Shown here piece after piece: positions 7,867 through 16,997 of a DNA stretch of 64,000 bases. Source of the stretch: an uncultured Clostridia bacterium (GTDB lineage Bacteria; Bacillota; Clostridia; Oscillospirales; Ruminococcaceae); assembly GCA_945910815.1 (NCBI GenBank), contig CAMDZD010000005.1, forward strand, positions 1-64,000. Direction: 5' to 3'. The notes below the pieces were generated by a model. The model was not told the origin of the DNA and did not search any database. It saw nothing but the letters and a program-made list of their open reading frames with translations. The first letter of the stretch is position 1. Each line of letters opens with the position of its first letter. The position numbers and the translations under genes are program-made.

Positions 7867-9210
7867 TTAATCCTTTATTTTAAATTCTTCCGGAATATCG
7901 TATCTGTCACGCCAGCTGTTATCGACATAGCTAAGCGAAATGCTTTCAATAATTTCCTCATACTCTTTCTGACGCTTTCCGGAACAGTCGCAGAATAATA
8001 TAATATGCGTATGAGTTAAATTTCCCTTGAATATTATAGCTGTACCGTTTATTTTTCCGTTGTTTCCGTATGCCTTGAAACTTGCTTTTAAAGCTGTTTT
8101 TTCTTCGGGAGATTTCGGGGAATTTGTATTGTCAACGCTAATTTTTATTTCTTCTGATTTTTTTACGGTTACATCGTCATAAATTTCCGAAATAAATTCC
8201 TTAAGGTCAATTTTTTCGGGTTCTTCAAGCTGTTCACGGAAAACTATTTCATCACCGCTTGAATCACCGGGCTTGAATTTCAGAATTTCTTTCACATGAA
8301 ATCCGACAAACATTCTGTTTTTAAGTTCATTCCCCATAAATTCAGTTTTAACAAGCGAATATCCAAGTTCATCGTTACCGCTACGGAAATATTTTTCCGG
8401 AATATAATTTTCCGGTATAGAAACATACATAGTATTTGCATCGAAAATATATTCAACGGGAGTTCCGGAGGAAACTATTGACGATGATTCTGAAACTGCC
8501 TTGTAAATTCCGACAGCTCCGCCCGTTGCAACTGCAACCGCAATACTTCCCGCAATTATCTTTTTTGATATAAGAGATGTTGTTTTTCCGATTACTGTTG
8601 CCGAAGATACTGCCGATACTGCAAAAGTATGCGATTTGAGAACCGCTGAAATAAGAACTGCACTTCCGCCGAGCTTTATTCCATTCTTAATAAGCTCCTC
8701 ACGGAGAATTTTTCTGCTGTGATAAAGACGTGTTTTGACAGTTCCCTGAGGACAGTCAAGTTTTTCCGCAATATCCGATATTTCCATATCATCATAATAA
8801 TACATAATAACGGTAAGTCTCTGCGATTCAGAAAGCTTTTCGGAAATCGCTTTTGAAAGTATTCTGTTCACTTCATTTTTTTCGGAAATATTTTCAGGGC
8901 CTAAAAGTTCATCTTCCGGAATTATATCCGTATTTTCATCAGCAAAAAGCTGTGGCTTTTCATCTCTGATTTTATTGTAAAACTTGTGCAGTGCTATTGT
9001 ATGCAACCACCCTTTGAAATTTTCGTCACGTTTATACTGTTCAATCTTCTGAAAAGCCGTAAGGTATGTATCCTGAACCAAATCTTCCGCATCATGCTGA
9101 TTACCGCAAAGCTGAACGCAGTAATATAAAAGCTCATTCACCGTTGATTTATAGAGCTTGTCCATAGCCTTACGGTTTCCCTTTTTAGCCTGTGAAATTA
9201 TATAATTCAT
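7867..9210 (-). CDS. ECF sigma factor fused to a membrane anchor and C-terminal extracytoplasmic domain
   Basis: A 447-residue protein. Residues 1-175 form a complete ECF-type sigma-70: region 2 around 15-80 (DAEDLVQDTYLTAFQ at 40-54) and region 4 around 126-172 (SESQRLTVIMYYYDDMEI, then TVKTRLYHSRK). A hydrophobic segment at about 217-238 follows, then a polar domain (250-447) with no family I recognise. In most ECF systems the membrane part is a separate anti-sigma factor; here sigma and sensor-like parts are one chain, which suggests a membrane-tethered sigma, freed or modulated by an outside signal (inference). It forms an operon with the 142-residue gene downstream. An ECF-like TGAACC lies in the 9211-9300 leader, but no convincing -10 partner is visible. 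Confidence 0.85.
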   Translation of the reverse strand: MNYIISQAKKGNRKAMDKLYKSTVNELLYYCVQLCGNQHDAEDLVQDTYLTAFQKIEQYKRDENFKGWLHTIALHKFYNKIRDEKPQLFADENTDIIPEDELLGPENISEKNEVNRILSKAISEKLSESQRLTVIMYYYDDMEISDIAEKLDCPQGTVKTRLYHSRKILREELIKNGIKLGGSAVLISAVLKSHTFAVSAVSSATVIGKTTSLISKKIIAGSIAVAVATGGAVGIYKAVSESSSIVSSGTPVEYIFDANTMYVSIPENYIPEKYFRSGNDELGYSLVKTEFMGNELKNRMFVGFHVKEILKFKPGDSSGDEIVFREQLEEPEKIDLKEFISEIYDDVTVKKSEEIKISVDNTNSPKSPEEKTALKASFKAYGNNGKINGTAIIFKGNLTHTHIILFCDCSGKRQKEYEEIIESISLSYVDNSWRDRYDIPEEFKIKD

Positions 9211-9350
9211 ATTTAAAAAAATCCTTTCAGAATTTCATATTCTGCTATTACAACACAAAAAATACCGTTTTGGTTCAACGTTTTTATGACGGTTTTTAAT
9301 GACTTATTTTAATACGGTTTGTTAAAAGCTCCGAATTTATACGCAAAGTA

Positions 9351-9379
9351 TTTACAAATTTTATATACAGTGATATAAT
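9351..9379 (+). promoter_or_regulatory. Sigma-A promoter for the dockerin LRR gene
   Basis: TTTACA (9351-9356), 17-bp spacer, TATAAT (9374-9379), followed by AAGGAGAG and a TTG start at 9414. Confidence 0.8.
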
Positions 9380-9413
9380 TTCAGTATCATATAAACAAAA
9401 GGAGAGATATTCT

Positions 9414-11960
9414 TTGAAATCTTTATTTAAAAAAGCATGTACGCTTGTTACTGCCGTAACATTTTCATTATGTGCCGTACCCTTTCAGACCGGAAATATT
9501 ATAAATTCGGTTATGGCTGAAGATGATACCTCACTTGTAACAGAAAGCGGTCTTTACTATGAAATCATTAACGGAGAAATTACTATCACCGACTGTGACG
9601 ACACTTTAACGGATATTGTAATACCTTCTGAAATTGACGGAATACCTGTTACAACAATAGGAGAAAGAGCCTTTGAATGGAAAAGCCAGCTACATACCGT
9701 TGTAATTTCAGAGGGAATAAAAAGAATTGAATACTGCGGATTTGCAGGCTGTCGCTTTTTAACTTCCATACAGCTCCCACAGTCACTTGAATACATCGGA
9801 GAGGCAGGATTTGACTGCTGTGACAGTCTGAAAGCTATCGAAATTCCTCCGAAAGTAACTGTAATTAACAAGTATACATTCAGACAGTGTGGCTTTGAAC
9901 AGCTTGAAATTCCCGAAACTGTTACATCAATCAGAGAATACGCCTTCACAGGCTGTTGGGAACTGCTTGAAATTTCAATTCCGGACAGTATAAGCGTTAT
10001 AGAAAAAGAGGCGTTTTCATCATGCAATATGCTCCAGTATGTAATAATTCCCTATGGTGTTACAAGAATAGAGGAATCCGCATTTGCAAGATGTCAGTGT
10101 CTTAAAGCGGTATTTCTTCCCGAAAGTCTTTCATATATCGGAAAAGAGGCTTTTGATTACTGCCGTGCATTAAAGGAAATCGAACTTCCCGAATCACTTT
10201 CCGTAATAGATGACAATGCGTTACACGATACAGGAATTACACAGATTAAGATTCCGGAAAATCTCCGTTATCTCGGATACAATGCACTTCCACAGAATAT
10301 AACTCCCGAAGTTATAGACGGTGTAAAATATGTTGACAACTGGGCAACAGGATACAGCGGAGATAAGGACACAAAAAGCATTACAGTCCGTGAGGGAACT
10401 GTCGGAATTGCAGGCAGTGCTTTTATACTTTCATACGGAGGGGAAATAAATATTCCGTCAACTGTCAGATATATCGGAAACAAGGCTTTCAATAGTGCTT
10501 ATGACGATGTAATCAGTCTTAATGTATCGGCGGACAGTAAATATTTCTGTTCTTCGGACGGTGTTTTATACAGCAAGGATATGACACAGCTTGTATACTA
10601 TCCGGCGGGAAAAACCGATGAAACTTTTAATATTCACGAAACCGTTACGGAAATATCAGATTATGCTTTCTATGAAAATGAAAATCTGAAATCTGTAAAT
10701 ATTCCGGATTCCGTCGAATATATCGGTGACTATGCATTTTCACTCTGCAAAGGTCTGACAGAAATAATTCTTCCCGAAAATTTAAACGAAATCGGGGAAG
10801 GTGCATTTCAGAGCTGTAAGGGACTTGGAGACAACTATAAACTTGATATTCCCGACAGTGTAACAAAAATCGGTGCAAATGCCTTTGCAAATTCGGGTAT
10901 GTACAAAACATACTACACTGAAAACAACAGCAATATTGATATGGTTGATGACTGGATTGTGTGCGGAGATGATTTTTTCCCGTCACAGAATATCAATTTA
11001 AATGCAAGAGGTATCGCTGACGGAGCATATAAGGACAGACAGATTACTGACATTATTCTCCCCGATACAGTACAGTATATAGGCGACTCCGCATTTAAGG
11101 ACTGCCGTCTGCTTGAAAGCGTTACACTTCCCGCAAATCTTATTGCAATCGATGACAGTGCATTTTTAGGCTGTATTGCACTTGAAACACTGTCAGTTCC
11201 GGAAAGCGTTGTACATGTTGGTGCATATGCCTTTGAATACTGCGAAAATGCAATTGAAAATATTGACGGTATAAAATACGTTGATAACTGGTCTGTCGGC
11301 TCTGACTATAATTTAAAATCAGCTGTTGTGCGTGAGGGAACAAGAGGTCTTTCCGAATTTGCACTTGCCGGCTGTACGGAGCTTGAATCAGTCGAACTTC
11401 CGCAGACTCTCTGCTTTATCAATGATGAAGCTTTTGAATTCTGCATAGCTCTTAAAAATGTAAATCTTCCCGAAAGTCTGCTTGCAATTGATACTGGTGC
11501 ATTTGCTTACTGCACGGAAATTCTGGAAATTACAATTCCTGAAAACACTTCATATATTGACTATGCATCATTCGTTTACTGCGAAAAGCTTAACAAAATT
11601 ACTTTTATGAATCCCGAAACGCTTATATATCCCAATCCCGAGACAATAGCTCCGAATGCAGTTATTTACGGATATAACAATTCCATTGCGAAAAAATATG
11701 CGGAACTCTTTGAACGTGAATTTATACCGCTTGACGGAGTTCCCGAAGAAATTACGGGTGACGCAAATCTTGACGGAAATATTGATGTTGCCGATGTTGT
11801 AGCAATTTCCGCATACGTTGCAAATCCCGAAATAAACAGTCTTTCGGAACAGTGCATTATTAATGCCGATGTTCACGACAAGGGAAACGGTCTTAATGCA
11901 AATGATGCCCTTGCAATTCAGCAGTATCTTGCAAATATTATAACCTCTCTGCCGGTATAA
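9414..11960 (+). CDS. Secreted BspA-type leucine-rich-repeat protein with C-terminal dockerin
   Basis: An 848-residue exported protein. A signal peptide (residues 1-35, ending near VMAEDD) is followed by many LRR_5/BspA-type units of about 23 residues with the pattern IPxxVxxIGxxAFxxC and then a type I dockerin (about 782-848). The first calcium loop is GDANLDGNIDVAD; the second is DVHDKGNGLNANDA. Three interspersed non-LRR segments share a V-D-(N/D)-W core (near residues 300, 508 and 620), so the LRR blocks are separated by a repeated insert. BspA-like repeats commonly mediate binding to surfaces or proteins; the dockerin should place it on a cellulosome scaffold. The start is TTG, chosen because GGAGAG is suitably spaced and no ATG is available. 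Confidence 0.9.
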   Translation: MKSLFKKACTLVTAVTFSLCAVPFQTGNIINSVMAEDDTSLVTESGLYYEIINGEITITDCDDTLTDIVIPSEIDGIPVTTIGERAFEWKSQLHTVVISEGIKRIEYCGFAGCRFLTSIQLPQSLEYIGEAGFDCCDSLKAIEIPPKVTVINKYTFRQCGFEQLEIPETVTSIREYAFTGCWELLEISIPDSISVIEKEAFSSCNMLQYVIIPYGVTRIEESAFARCQCLKAVFLPESLSYIGKEAFDYCRALKEIELPESLSVIDDNALHDTGITQIKIPENLRYLGYNALPQNITPEVIDGVKYVDNWATGYSGDKDTKSITVREGTVGIAGSAFILSYGGEINIPSTVRYIGNKAFNSAYDDVISLNVSADSKYFCSSDGVLYSKDMTQLVYYPAGKTDETFNIHETVTEISDYAFYENENLKSVNIPDSVEYIGDYAFSLCKGLTEIILPENLNEIGEGAFQSCKGLGDNYKLDIPDSVTKIGANAFANSGMYKTYYTENNSNIDMVDDWIVCGDDFFPSQNINLNARGIADGAYKDRQITDIILPDTVQYIGDSAFKDCRLLESVTLPANLIAIDDSAFLGCIALETLSVPESVVHVGAYAFEYCENAIENIDGIKYVDNWSVGSDYNLKSAVVREGTRGLSEFALAGCTELESVELPQTLCFINDEAFEFCIALKNVNLPESLLAIDTGAFAYCTEILEITIPENTSYIDYASFVYCEKLNKITFMNPETLIYPNPETIAPNAVIYGYNNSIAKKYAELFEREFIPLDGVPEEITGDANLDGNIDVADVVAISAYVANPEINSLSEQCIINADVHDKGNGLNANDALAIQQYLANIITSLPV

Positions 11961-11980
11961 AAAATCCGGAATTTTAAAAA

Positions 11981-12017
11981 CGGTTTGCGGAAAAATTCCG
12001 CAAACCGCCTTTTTTTA
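11981..12017. terminator. Bidirectional terminator between the LRR gene and aspS
   Basis: A 12-bp stem (CGGTTTGCGGAA and complement) with a 3-nt loop is followed by T7 on the plus strand and by TTTTTAAAA on the minus strand, so it can end both convergent transcripts. Confidence 0.88.
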
Positions 12018-12019
12018 TC

Positions 12020-13402
12020 TTATGGGCGAAGTCTGTCTCTGTCTCTCGGGAATGCCGTAGCTTTTTTAATGTTGTCAAGTCCGAGAAGATTCTGAACGAT
12101 ACGTTCAAGACCGAGTCCCATTCCGCCATGCGGTGGCATACCGTATTTGTGCATAGTGAGATAGTCCTCGAAATCGTCAACGTTCATACCACGGGATTTC
12201 ATTTTTGCAACCTGCATTTCGTAATCGTGGATACGCTGTCCGCCTGTTGTTACTTCAAGACCGTTGAGGAGCATATCATAGCTGAGTGTGAAATTCTTGT
12301 CTTCGGGGTCGTCCATAGCATAGAAAGGTCTCTTGATTGACGGATAATGTGTAACGAAAACGATAGGACAATTATATTCTTTAAGGAAGTATTCTCCGAG
12401 CCACTTTTCTTCTTCCGGAGCGAAATCGGGTTCATTAAGAGCCTTGATTCCTACTTCACCGGGGTGAGCGTCCGCAAAGAGTTTTTTAGCATCCATAAAT
12501 CTGATTTTCGGGAACTTTTTAAGTTCGGGGAGTCTGTTTCCACGTCCGAGGAACATTTCAAGTTCAGCAGAATACTGTTCGTTAAGAGTCCTGAACATAA
12601 ATACAAACATTCTTGCTTCCAAGTCCATTAAATCTTCAAAGGAATTAATAAATCCCATTTCGAGGTCAAGTCCCTGAAATTCGTTGATATGTCTGTTAGT
12701 GCTGAATTTTTCCGCACGGAATACAGGGCCTACTGTATAAGCTTTCTGGAAAACTCCGACCATAATCTGCTTGTACATCTGCGGACTCTGATTGAGATAT
12801 GCTTTTCTGCCGAAGTAATCAACTTCAAACATATCAGCTCCTCCCTCTGCACCTGATTCAACCATTTTCGGCGGAACAAATTCAGTGAATCCTTCCTGAC
12901 GGAGAAATTCTCTGAATGAATACATAACACCATCACATACACGCATTATCGCACGTATCTTAGGATTTCTGAGGGCAATTACTCTGTTGTCAAGAAGTGT
13001 ATTGAGGTTAAGCTTATCAATTTTGCGGTCGTTGCTTACTTCAATAGGAAGAACTGCTGCACGTCCTGAAATACGCTTCATATCGTCAATGCGTACATCA
13101 AAACCGAGTCTGCTTCTTTCCTCTGCAATAATTGTACCGTCAATGATTACACATTCCTCACAGCTGAAATCCTTGAACTTTTCCGAATCAATATTGCTTT
13201 TGCCGTCCTCCCATACGCACTGGAATACCATTCTTGAAGTACGTATATTGACAAATGCAAAACCGCTCATTTCTTTTATACGGTGAATAGTACCCTTGAG
13301 AGTTACCTTGTCGCCGTCCTTGATAGTACCTTTCTGAAAGCCGTCAATAACATATGCTATATCAGTTGTATCAGTTTTTCTTTCAAAATCGAGAAAATCC
13401 AT
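12020..13402 (-). CDS. aspS: Aspartyl-tRNA synthetase, archaeal/eukaryotic type, probably non-discriminating
   Basis: At 460 residues it is much shorter than the usual bacterial AspRS (about 590) and lacks the bacterial GAD insertion. It has an OB-fold anticodon domain (1-110) and the class II core with motif 2 around VGPVFRAE and an archaeal-style C-terminus (FPRDRDRLRP). H40 in GTIHRIKEMSG falls where discriminating archaeal enzymes have Trp (W26 in Thermococcus kodakarensis) and non-discriminating ones have His. It should therefore charge both tRNA-Asp and tRNA-Asn with Asp, the latter being corrected by GatCAB. It is the last gene of gatC-gatA-gatB-aspS, 6 bp after gatB, with AAGGAGG before the ATG, all under the T-box leader at 16640-16942. 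Confidence 0.92.
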   Translation of the reverse strand: MDFLDFERKTDTTDIAYVIDGFQKGTIKDGDKVTLKGTIHRIKEMSGFAFVNIRTSRMVFQCVWEDGKSNIDSEKFKDFSCEECVIIDGTIIAEERSRLGFDVRIDDMKRISGRAAVLPIEVSNDRKIDKLNLNTLLDNRVIALRNPKIRAIMRVCDGVMYSFREFLRQEGFTEFVPPKMVESGAEGGADMFEVDYFGRKAYLNQSPQMYKQIMVGVFQKAYTVGPVFRAEKFSTNRHINEFQGLDLEMGFINSFEDLMDLEARMFVFMFRTLNEQYSAELEMFLGRGNRLPELKKFPKIRFMDAKKLFADAHPGEVGIKALNEPDFAPEEEKWLGEYFLKEYNCPIVFVTHYPSIKRPFYAMDDPEDKNFTLSYDMLLNGLEVTTGGQRIHDYEMQVAKMKSRGMNVDDFEDYLTMHKYGMPPHGGMGLGLERIVQNLLGLDNIKKATAFPRDRDRLRP

Positions 13403-13408
13403 TGTAAA

Positions 13409-14860
13409 TTAATCCTCCTTTAAATTTTCGAGGGCATCGTTTACAGCCTTGTTTACTGATGCCGGATTTGCCTTGCCCTTAAGCTGTTTCATAACCTGTC
13501 CGATAAAGAATCCGACAATCTTTGTCTGACCGCTCTTGTACTGTTCAACAGCCTTCGGATTCGATTCAATTATATTCTGAACAGTTTTTGAAATAAGTTC
13601 GGAATCGTCAACCTGTTCGAGTTCATTATCCTTTATGAACTTTTCAATATCAAAATCATCACTGCCAAAGAACATATTTTCAAAAACAGTCTTTCCGACC
13701 TGTCTGTTAATTCTTCCAGCTTTGACGATATTTACAAACTGTGCAAACTTTTCGGGAGCAAGCTTTATATCTTCCGGCTGAACGTTTCTTTCATTCATAA
13801 AGTATAAAATCTGAGTCATAATCCAGTAGCGGACTTCTGACGGGTCATTGCAAAGCTCAACGGTCTTTTCAAAGAGCTGTGCAAAATACTTTGAACCTGC
13901 AATGATTCCTGCATCTTCTTCGGAAAGTCCGAAATCGGAAACATAACGCTTTGCCTTTGCATCTGCAAATTCCGGACAGATTGAAATATAATGCTGAATT
14001 TCTTCTTCAGAAATGCTTACCGGCGGAATATCAGGTTCAGGGAAGTAACGATAATCCTGTGCATTTTCCTTTGAACGCATTGCAAAGGTCTTGCCCTTGT
14101 TTTCGTCCCAGCGTCTTGTTTCCTGAATGACTCTTTCACCGCTTTCAAGAAGTGCAATCTGTCTCTTTGATTCAAATGCAATAGCACGTTCGATTGATTT
14201 GAAAGAGTTGATATTTTTCATTTCGGTACGGGTGCCAAATTCCTTGCTACCTTTCGGACGTACTGAAAGGTTTACATCGGCACGCATTGAACCCTGTTCC
14301 ATTTTGCAGTCTGAAATTCCTAGATATTCAAAAGTACTCTTTAATTTTGCAAGATATGCAATAACTTCCTCTGTTTCACGGAAATCCGGTTCAGATACGA
14401 TTTCTATAAGCGGAACTCCGCAACGGTTATAGTCGGGGTATGTTGCATCACCGAACATTGAGTGAACAAGTTTTCCGGCATCTTCTTCCATATGGATTTC
14501 GTGAATACGGATTGTGACATCTTTTCCTGATTTTGTTTTCAAATCGACATGACCGTTCTGTGCAAACGGAAGATAAAGCTGTGAAATCTGGTAAGCTTTC
14601 GGAAGGTCGGGATAGAAGTAGTTTTTGCGGTCGAATTTATTGTATCTTGTAATATCGCAGTTGAGTGCAAGACCGGCTCTCACGGCATATTCAAGCACCT
14701 GTTTGTTGAGTATAGGGAGAGTTCCGGGCATACCTGTACAAACAGGACAGCAATGCGTATTAGGAGCTCCTCCGAACTCGGTAGTACATGAACAGAATAT
14801 TTTGGTTTTGGTAGCAAGTTCAACGTGAACTTCCAGACCCATAACAATTTCCCAATCCAT
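13409..14860 (-). CDS. gatB: Asp-tRNA(Asn)/Glu-tRNA(Gln) amidotransferase subunit B
   Basis: The 483-residue tRNA-binding and kinase subunit of GatCAB. It phosphorylates the carboxyl of mischarged Asp-tRNA-Asn or Glu-tRNA-Gln with ATP and uses ammonia from GatA. The N-terminus (EIVMGLEVHVELATKTKIFCS) and the zinc-site cysteines C23, C25, C37/C38 and C41 are in place. The C-terminal third is the helical YqeY-like tail, ending in the GatB/YqeY motif region PASVNKAVNDALENL. Length is normal. An AGGAGGTG site fixes the ATG; it lies 1 bp from gatA and 6 bp from aspS, indicating tight coupling of the Asn/Gln transamidation pathway. Confidence 0.96.
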   Translation of the reverse strand: MDWEIVMGLEVHVELATKTKIFCSCTTEFGGAPNTHCCPVCTGMPGTLPILNKQVLEYAVRAGLALNCDITRYNKFDRKNYFYPDLPKAYQISQLYLPFAQNGHVDLKTKSGKDVTIRIHEIHMEEDAGKLVHSMFGDATYPDYNRCGVPLIEIVSEPDFRETEEVIAYLAKLKSTFEYLGISDCKMEQGSMRADVNLSVRPKGSKEFGTRTEMKNINSFKSIERAIAFESKRQIALLESGERVIQETRRWDENKGKTFAMRSKENAQDYRYFPEPDIPPVSISEEEIQHYISICPEFADAKAKRYVSDFGLSEEDAGIIAGSKYFAQLFEKTVELCNDPSEVRYWIMTQILYFMNERNVQPEDIKLAPEKFAQFVNIVKAGRINRQVGKTVFENMFFGSDDFDIEKFIKDNELEQVDDSELISKTVQNIIESNPKAVEQYKSGQTKIVGFFIGQVMKQLKGKANPASVNKAVNDALENLKED

Positions 14861-14861
14861 T

Positions 14862-16322
14862 TTACTTCACCTCCTGTTTGTGATAGTCAGTCATCTGCTG
14901 ATAAGCGTATGCAGTATTGAGAACCTTTGTATCTGCAAGAGCCTGACCCATAAGCTGTACACCTATCGGCATACCGTTCTTATCAAATCCGCACGGCATT
15001 GAAATTCCGGGGAGACCTGCTATATTTGCCGAAACTGTAAAGACATCGGAGAGATACATAGCAAGAGGATTGCTTAAGCTCTTTCCGATTTCGGGAGCAG
15101 TTGTCGGAGCTGTCGGGCAGAGAATCAAATCATATTCTGAGAAAATTTCATCAAAATTCTTTTTAATAACGGCTTTTACTTTAAGAGCCTTTCTGTAATA
15201 TGCATCATAATATCCGCTTGAAAGAACGAAAGTTCCGAGAAGTATACGCTTTTTGACTTCCTTTCCGAATCCCTCGCTTCTTGTAGCGTTGTACATATCA
15301 ACAAGACTGCTGTAATTTTCAGCACGGAATCCGTATTTTACACCGTCAAATCTTGAAAGATTGGAGCTTGCTTCAGCAGTGGCAATTATATAGTATGCCG
15401 GAATAGCGTATTCAGCGAACGGGAGTGAAATTTCTTCAACAACAGCTCCCGCCTTTTCGAGAACTTCCGCAACCTTTCTTGTTTTTTCGGCAACTTCGGA
15501 ATCAAGTCCCTTATTGTTATACCATTCCTTCGGGATGCCGATTTTAATTCCCTTTACATCACCGGTAAGAGAAGAAAGATATTCCGGGTAATCAATATCA
15601 AGTGAAGTACCGTCCATAGAATCCTTACCGCTGATAATATCCATAATTGAAGCACAGTCTGATGCATCTTTTCCGATAGGTCCAATCTGGTCGAGAGATG
15701 ATGCATAGGCAATAAGTCCGAATCGGGAAACTGTTCCGTATGTGGGCTTGAATCCTGTTACACCGCAGTATGATGCCGGCTGACGTATTGAACCACCCGT
15801 GTCTGAACCGAGTGTTACAAGTGACATTTTTCCTGCTACTGACGATGCAGAACCGCCCGAAGAACCTCCGGTTACCTTATTCAAATCCCAGGGATTATGA
15901 ACAGCACCGTAATATGAAGTTTCGGAAGTACTTCCCATAGCAAATTCGTCCATATTAAGCTTGCCGACAGTAATCATACCCGCATTATTAAGCTTTTCCA
16001 TTACAGTGGCATTGTATACAGGAGTAAAGTCTCCGAGAATACGTGATGCACAAGTAGTTTTTATACCCTTTGTACAGATATTGTCCTTAATTGCAATCGG
16101 TACACCTGCAAGAGGTGAAGTTAATTCACCTGATTCAATTTTTTTCTGAACTTCTTCCGCCTGTGCGAGAGCTTTTTCACGGCATATAGTAATATATGCG
16201 TTAATTTTATCGTTTTTTGATTCAGCGGAATCAAGTACCTGCTTTGTAGCCTCAACAGCGGTAATTTTACCGTCTTTGATAGCCTTTCCTGTTTCCAGAG
16301 CAGTCATGCTGAAAATATCCAA
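14862..16322 (-). CDS. gatA: Asp-tRNA(Asn)/Glu-tRNA(Gln) amidotransferase subunit A
   Basis: The 486-residue glutaminase subunit, of the amidase-signature family. The Ser-cisSer-Lys triad is intact: K79 in AIKDNICTKG, S154 in TGGSSGGSAS and nucleophile S178 in GSDTGGSIR. It releases ammonia from glutamine and channels it to GatB. The start is TTG, preceded by AGGAGG with 7-bp spacing; the next in-frame Met would remove the first conserved helix. It sits between gatC (15 bp) and gatB (1 bp). Confidence 0.96.
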   Translation of the reverse strand: MDIFSMTALETGKAIKDGKITAVEATKQVLDSAESKNDKINAYITICREKALAQAEEVQKKIESGELTSPLAGVPIAIKDNICTKGIKTTCASRILGDFTPVYNATVMEKLNNAGMITVGKLNMDEFAMGSTSETSYYGAVHNPWDLNKVTGGSSGGSASSVAGKMSLVTLGSDTGGSIRQPASYCGVTGFKPTYGTVSRFGLIAYASSLDQIGPIGKDASDCASIMDIISGKDSMDGTSLDIDYPEYLSSLTGDVKGIKIGIPKEWYNNKGLDSEVAEKTRKVAEVLEKAGAVVEEISLPFAEYAIPAYYIIATAEASSNLSRFDGVKYGFRAENYSSLVDMYNATRSEGFGKEVKKRILLGTFVLSSGYYDAYYRKALKVKAVIKKNFDEIFSEYDLILCPTAPTTAPEIGKSLSNPLAMYLSDVFTVSANIAGLPGISMPCGFDKNGMPIGVQLMGQALADTKVLNTAYAYQQMTDYHKQEVK

Positions 16323-16337
16323 AGCCTTTCCTCCTTT

Positions 16338-16625
16338 TTAATCGACAGTTTTGGGAACGATAAATGCCTCTTCCGTATGTGCGGGAGCATTCTTTAAAAT
16401 TTCCTCACGCTCATAGGAATCCCTGACTTCATCATCTCTCATAACGTTTGTGATATTGAAAATATGTGAAAGGGGTTCGATATTTTCAGTATCAAGCTGA
16501 TTGAGAATGTCCATATAGTTTACAATTTCGCTCATCTGCGACTGCATTTCACTGATTTCATTTTCATCGAGCTTAATTCGGCTGAGATTTGCAACGTATG
16601 AAACCAGTTCATTTGTAATCTGCAT
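16338..16625 (-). CDS. gatC: Asp-tRNA(Asn)/Glu-tRNA(Gln) amidotransferase subunit C
   Basis: A 95-residue subunit that wraps around and stabilises the GatA-GatB pair. The start VSYVANLSRIKLDENEI and the MDILNQLDTENIEPLSHI segment are typical, followed by a proline-poor tail ending EEAFIVPKTVD, where the VPKVV-type ending docks on GatA. It is the first gene of the operon, preceded by AAGGAGG and the T-box leader. Confidence 0.95.
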   Translation of the reverse strand: MQITNELVSYVANLSRIKLDENEISEMQSQMSEIVNYMDILNQLDTENIEPLSHIFNITNVMRDDEVRDSYEREEILKNAPAHTEEAFIVPKTVD

Positions 16626-16639
16626 AAAAAAACCTCCTT

Positions 16640-16942
16640 AAAAGATTTGTATAAAGCAAAAAGGAAGTCAGTTTCTCCCCGTCTGCTTGTGACAGGGACG
16701 AAATGACTTCCGCGGTACCACCCTTATTGATTCCCGAATATATTATTTTAAAGGAATCCGCTTTTTTCAACAGGAATAACGTTTCCCCGAACGGACAGTT
16801 CTAATAGGTATTTTAATAAAAAATACTTTTCTTCTGCCGGCTCTCGGACGTTTATAAGCTCCTGACTGAATACCGCATTTTCAGCGACAGCGGTTCTCTG
16901 TAAAACAGTATTAAAAGGAGTTATTTTCCGGTCAACGCCTTT
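16640..16942 (-). promoter_or_regulatory. T-box riboswitch leader of gatCAB-aspS, candidate Asn (AAC) specifier
   Basis: This 372-bp interval between gatC and the GH30 gene is filled by a T-box leader. On the minus strand the canonical T-box AGGGTGGTACCGCG is at 16711-16724, followed by a long terminator stem (GGAAGTCA...TGACTTCC, 16662-16710) and a T5 run. Stem I can be folded with a GGC/GCC base, a kink-turn region with GAGAG, then GGA/TCC and CTCC/GGAG flanking an internal loop. The 3' strand of that loop reads CTTATAAACG, placing AAC (16850-16852) at the specifier position. Uncharged tRNA-Asn would then switch on the operon. The T-box call is secure; the specifier is inferred from hand folding. 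Confidence 0.9.
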
Positions 16943-16948
16943 AGAATA

Positions 16949-16977
16949 ATAATATCACGTTTTTATCCTGTTGTCAA
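16949..16977 (-). promoter_or_regulatory. Sigma-A promoter for the T-box gatCAB-aspS operon
   Basis: Consensus TTGACA (16972-16977), 17-bp spacer, TATTAT (16949-16954) on the minus strand, starting transcription at about 16942, directly before the T-box stem I. Confidence 0.85.
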
Positions 16978-16997
16978 GAGTTTTTTATAAAAATTTA

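Noticed and set aside
9211..9300. Autoregulatory ECF promoter for the sigma fusion gene
   Set aside because: A TGAACC element is present, but no matching CGT-type -10 at the correct distance could be found.
9557..10027. Minus-strand open frames inside the LRR gene
   Set aside because: Antisense shadows of the repetitive LRR codons with no start signal.
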